Assembly: GCA_023437345.1 (NCBI GenBank)
Contig: JAEZGC010000310.1
Coordinates: 1 to 14,273, forward strand
Reading direction: 5' to 3'
DNA length: 14,273 nt
Source: Actinomycetes bacterium
Lineage (GTDB): Bacteria > Actinomycetota > Actinomycetes > Propionibacteriales > Propionibacteriaceae
The notes under the pieces are model-generated. The model was not told the DNA's origin. It was given only the letters and a program-made list of their open reading frames with translations, and searched no databases. This document shows, in pieces, positions 12,795-14,273 of the stretch. The translations under genes were made by a program, and so were the position numbers. Within the stretch, counting starts at the first letter, position 1. Every line of letters starts with the position of its first letter.

Positions 12795-12962
12795 CTATCC
12801 GCCGGCCTTGCGGCGGAACTCGCGCGAGCCGCCCTGGCGGCCCCGGGCCTGCGGGCCCTTCTCCTTGTGGTGGCCGCCCTCACCGACGGCGTTCTCGTGC
12901 CCGGCGTTCTTCTTCGCGAGCGCATCGCGCATGCGGGCCTTGATGTCGTCGTTCTCGGTCAT
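12795..12962 (-). CDS. DUF5302 family small protein
   Basis: 55 residues, charged, glycine- and lysine-rich, with no membrane segment. It begins MTENDDIKARMRDALAKKN and ends FRRKAGG; the start helix (K-RMRDAL-KK) and the RxFRRKxG ending are the features of actinobacterial DUF5302, a family without a known function. The middle (HENAVGEGGHHKEKGPQARG) is probably disordered. ATG 12962 has no clear ribosome site. Its last codons contain a GC-rich hairpin (CCGCCG 12799-12804 with CGGCGG 12811-12816) that might help end transcription of the convergent hydrolase gene, although no T tract follows. Confidence 0.8.
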   Translation of the reverse strand: MTENDDIKARMRDALAKKNAGHENAVGEGGHHKEKGPQARGRQGGSREFRRKAGG

Positions 12963-13000
12963 GGGGCAACTGTGCCACCCCCGCGCCGCGGCGTCGAGCC

Positions 13001-13771
13001 TTACCGGAGGCCGGCCAGGGCCTCGCGCACCCGCGGCCACAGGGTCGGATCCATCACTGCGATCAGCCGTCGTCCGATCACCCCGGGACGGTACGGGACC
13101 CCCGCTTCGCTGGCCATCACGCCACCGAACTCGCTGACCATCAGCCCGCCGGGCAGGTGGTCCCAGGGGAACATCGAGCGGTAGGTCAGGAAGTCGACCT
13201 CGCCGGCCAGCAGCTTGGGGTAGTCGATGCCGCACGAGCCCCACGATCGTTGCACCTGGAGCGGGCAGGGGTCGTCGTCGCGCAGCGGAAGGTAGGTGGC
13301 GCCCAGCGGCACCTCTCGGCCCGGGTCGGTCCAGGCCACCGGTTCGCCGTTGCAGCGCACCCCGGCACCCCGTTCGGCGACGTAGAGCCTGCCGTGCACC
13401 GGCTGCCAGATCCAGGCCCGCACCGTCTCGCCGGAGCGGACCTCGGCCAGCATGACGGCGAAGTCGGGCGAGCCGCGCGAGAAGTTGCGGGTGCCGTCGA
13501 CCGGGTCGATCACCCAGGCCCGTTCGGCGGTGGGGAGCGCGTCGAGCCGCGCCGGGTCCGTGAACACCCCTTCCTCGCCGACCAACAGCGACCCAGGGTC
13601 GGCCAGGCCGAGGATCCTCACCAGTTCGGTCTCCGCCTCCCGGTCGGCGATGGTGACCAGGTCGCCGGGCTTCTTCTCCTCGACGTCACCTTCCCGCAGC
13701 GCCCCGAACCGGGGCAGGATCACCTGCTCGGCGACTTCCCGCAGCCTGTCGGATACCCAGTCGGTGTCCAC
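13001..13771 (-). CDS. inositol monophosphatase / histidinol-phosphatase family protein
   Basis: 256 residues, normal size for the magnesium-dependent inositol-monophosphatase superfamily. Metal-binding motifs are all present: GEEG (65-68, Glu66-Glu67), the DPVDGT block within VIDPVDGTRNF (87-97, Asp89 and Asp92) and WDHLPGG (203-209, Asp204), where most relatives read WDxAAG. Actinobacterial members include histidinol-phosphatase (HisN) and inositol-phosphatases (SuhB/ImpA); the sequence alone does not choose, and there is no histidine gene nearby. The GTG start (13769-13771) follows the stop of the DUF3097 gene with no gap (TGAGTG), so the two are co-translated. Confidence 0.88.
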   Translation of the reverse strand: MDTDWVSDRLREVAEQVILPRFGALREGDVEEKKPGDLVTIADREAETELVRILGLADPGSLLVGEEGVFTDPARLDALPTAERAWVIDPVDGTRNFSRGSPDFAVMLAEVRSGETVRAWIWQPVHGRLYVAERGAGVRCNGEPVAWTDPGREVPLGATYLPLRDDDPCPLQVQRSWGSCGIDYPKLLAGEVDFLTYRSMFPWDHLPGGLMVSEFGGVMASEAGVPYRPGVIGRRLIAVMDPTLWPRVREALAGLR

Positions 13772-14273
13772 TCAGGACTCCATCTCGTCGGCGGTCACGA
13801 AGTCGATCAGCCGCTCCACCTCGCGCGGCAGCGCCGGGTCGAGGTCACGCCAGCTGCGGACCCGGCCCAGCAGCCACTGCCAGGTGGCGGCGATCTCGGC
13901 CTGGCTGCCCGCCGGACGGCCAAGGGCCCGGCTCAGTCCCGCCTTGTACTCCTGCGACCGGGGCACCTGCGGCCACGCGGCCAGCCCCGCGCGCTCGGGC
14001 AGGATGGCCGCCCAGATGTCCACGAACGGGTGCCCGGTCACCATCACGTGAGGCGAGCTGACCTGCTGCACGATCCGGGTCTCCTTGGTGCCGTTGACCA
14101 GGTGATCGACCAGGACGCCCAGCCGCCGACCGGGCGCCGGCCCGAACTCGGTCACTATGGACGGCAGGTCGTCGATCCCGCCCAGGTACTCCACCACGAC
14201 GCCCTCCAGCCGCAGGTCGTCGCCCCAGATCCGCTCGACCAGTTCGGCGTCGTGCCGGCCCTCGACGTAGATC
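13772..14273 (-). CDS. DUF3097 family protein, C-terminal part
   Basis: The gene enters from the right edge; about 166 residues are visible. It begins in view with IYVEGRHDAELVERIWGDDL, followed by EYLGGIDDLPSIVTEF, RLGVLVDHLVNGTKE and SPHVMVTGHPFVDIWAAI, all characteristic of actinobacterial DUF3097, whose function is not established. The EGRHDA block and the later VLVDHLV recall the E...DxD layout of Toprim-like nucleases. In many Actinobacteria DUF3097 lies close upstream of hrcA, which fits its place here. The reading frame is open through the window end, so an internal GTG near 14197 is not the real start. Confidence 0.85.
   Translation of the reverse strand, partial: IYVEGRHDAELVERIWGDDLRLEGVVVEYLGGIDDLPSIVTEFGPAPGRRLGVLVDHLVNGTKETRIVQQVSSPHVMVTGHPFVDIWAAILPERAGLAAWPQVPRSQEYKAGLSRALGRPAGSQAEIAATWQWLLGRVRSWRDLDPALPREVERLIDFVTADEMES

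Noticed and set aside
12799..12816. CCGCCG/CGGCGG hairpin as a rho-independent terminator
   Set aside because: It is made of the last codons of the DUF5302 gene and lacks a T tract; recorded only as a remark in that entry.

Overview
The window is about 14.3 kb of GC-rich, gene-dense chromosome from an actinomycete. The evidence is strong G/C bias at codon third positions, actinobacterial-only families (DUF5709, DUF5302, DUF3097), an HrcA/DnaJ2 pair behind a CIRCE operator, arsenate reductases with the CGDxCP signature usual in mycothiol-using bacteria, and several starts placed directly behind a -10 box (leaderless style). A member of the Propionibacteriales or a relative is my best guess, but this is inference. 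No rRNA, tRNA, CRISPR array, transposase or phage gene was seen, and no gene-free stretch exceeds about 160 bp.

Layout, following the mostly minus-strand order from right to left. 14273-12795: end of a DUF3097 gene, an inositol-monophosphatase/HisN-family phosphatase directly abutting it, and a small DUF5302 protein. 12791-11952: a plus-strand metallo-beta-lactamase-fold hydrolase. 11843-7594: a tightly overlapped heat-shock operon, CIRCE-hrcA-dnaJ-rsmE-tgt. 7611-7479: two copies of a 55-bp hairpin repeat, the first holding the tgt stop codon in its loop. 7433-4827: an arsenic block with an ArsR/three-helix/ArsC triple fusion, a stand-alone ArsC, a convergent arsM and a divergent arsR sharing a palindromic promoter region with arsM. 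4064-4816: a queuosine-precursor transporter (YhhQ family). 3909-2499: DUF5709 protein and prolyl aminopeptidase, overlapping. 1656-2480: a degenerate CPBP-like membrane protein. 1573-1: phoH-ybeY-CNNM/CorC, overlapping or nearly so.

How it fits together. hrcA-dnaJ-rsmE and phoH-ybeY-corC are normally close neighbours in Actinobacteria. Here the two halves keep order and strand but are separated by about 7.3 kb carrying tgt, arsenic detoxification, yhhQ and a few unrelated genes. The arsenic genes form a reduce-and-methylate set (two ArsC, ArsM, two ArsR) with no efflux pump in view. tgt and yhhQ suggest queuosine made by salvage, with tgt placed in the HrcA-controlled operon. Main points for a second look: the triple fusion whose ArsR domain has no cysteine, the hairpin repeats with compensatory stem changes, and the probable CTG start of phoH.
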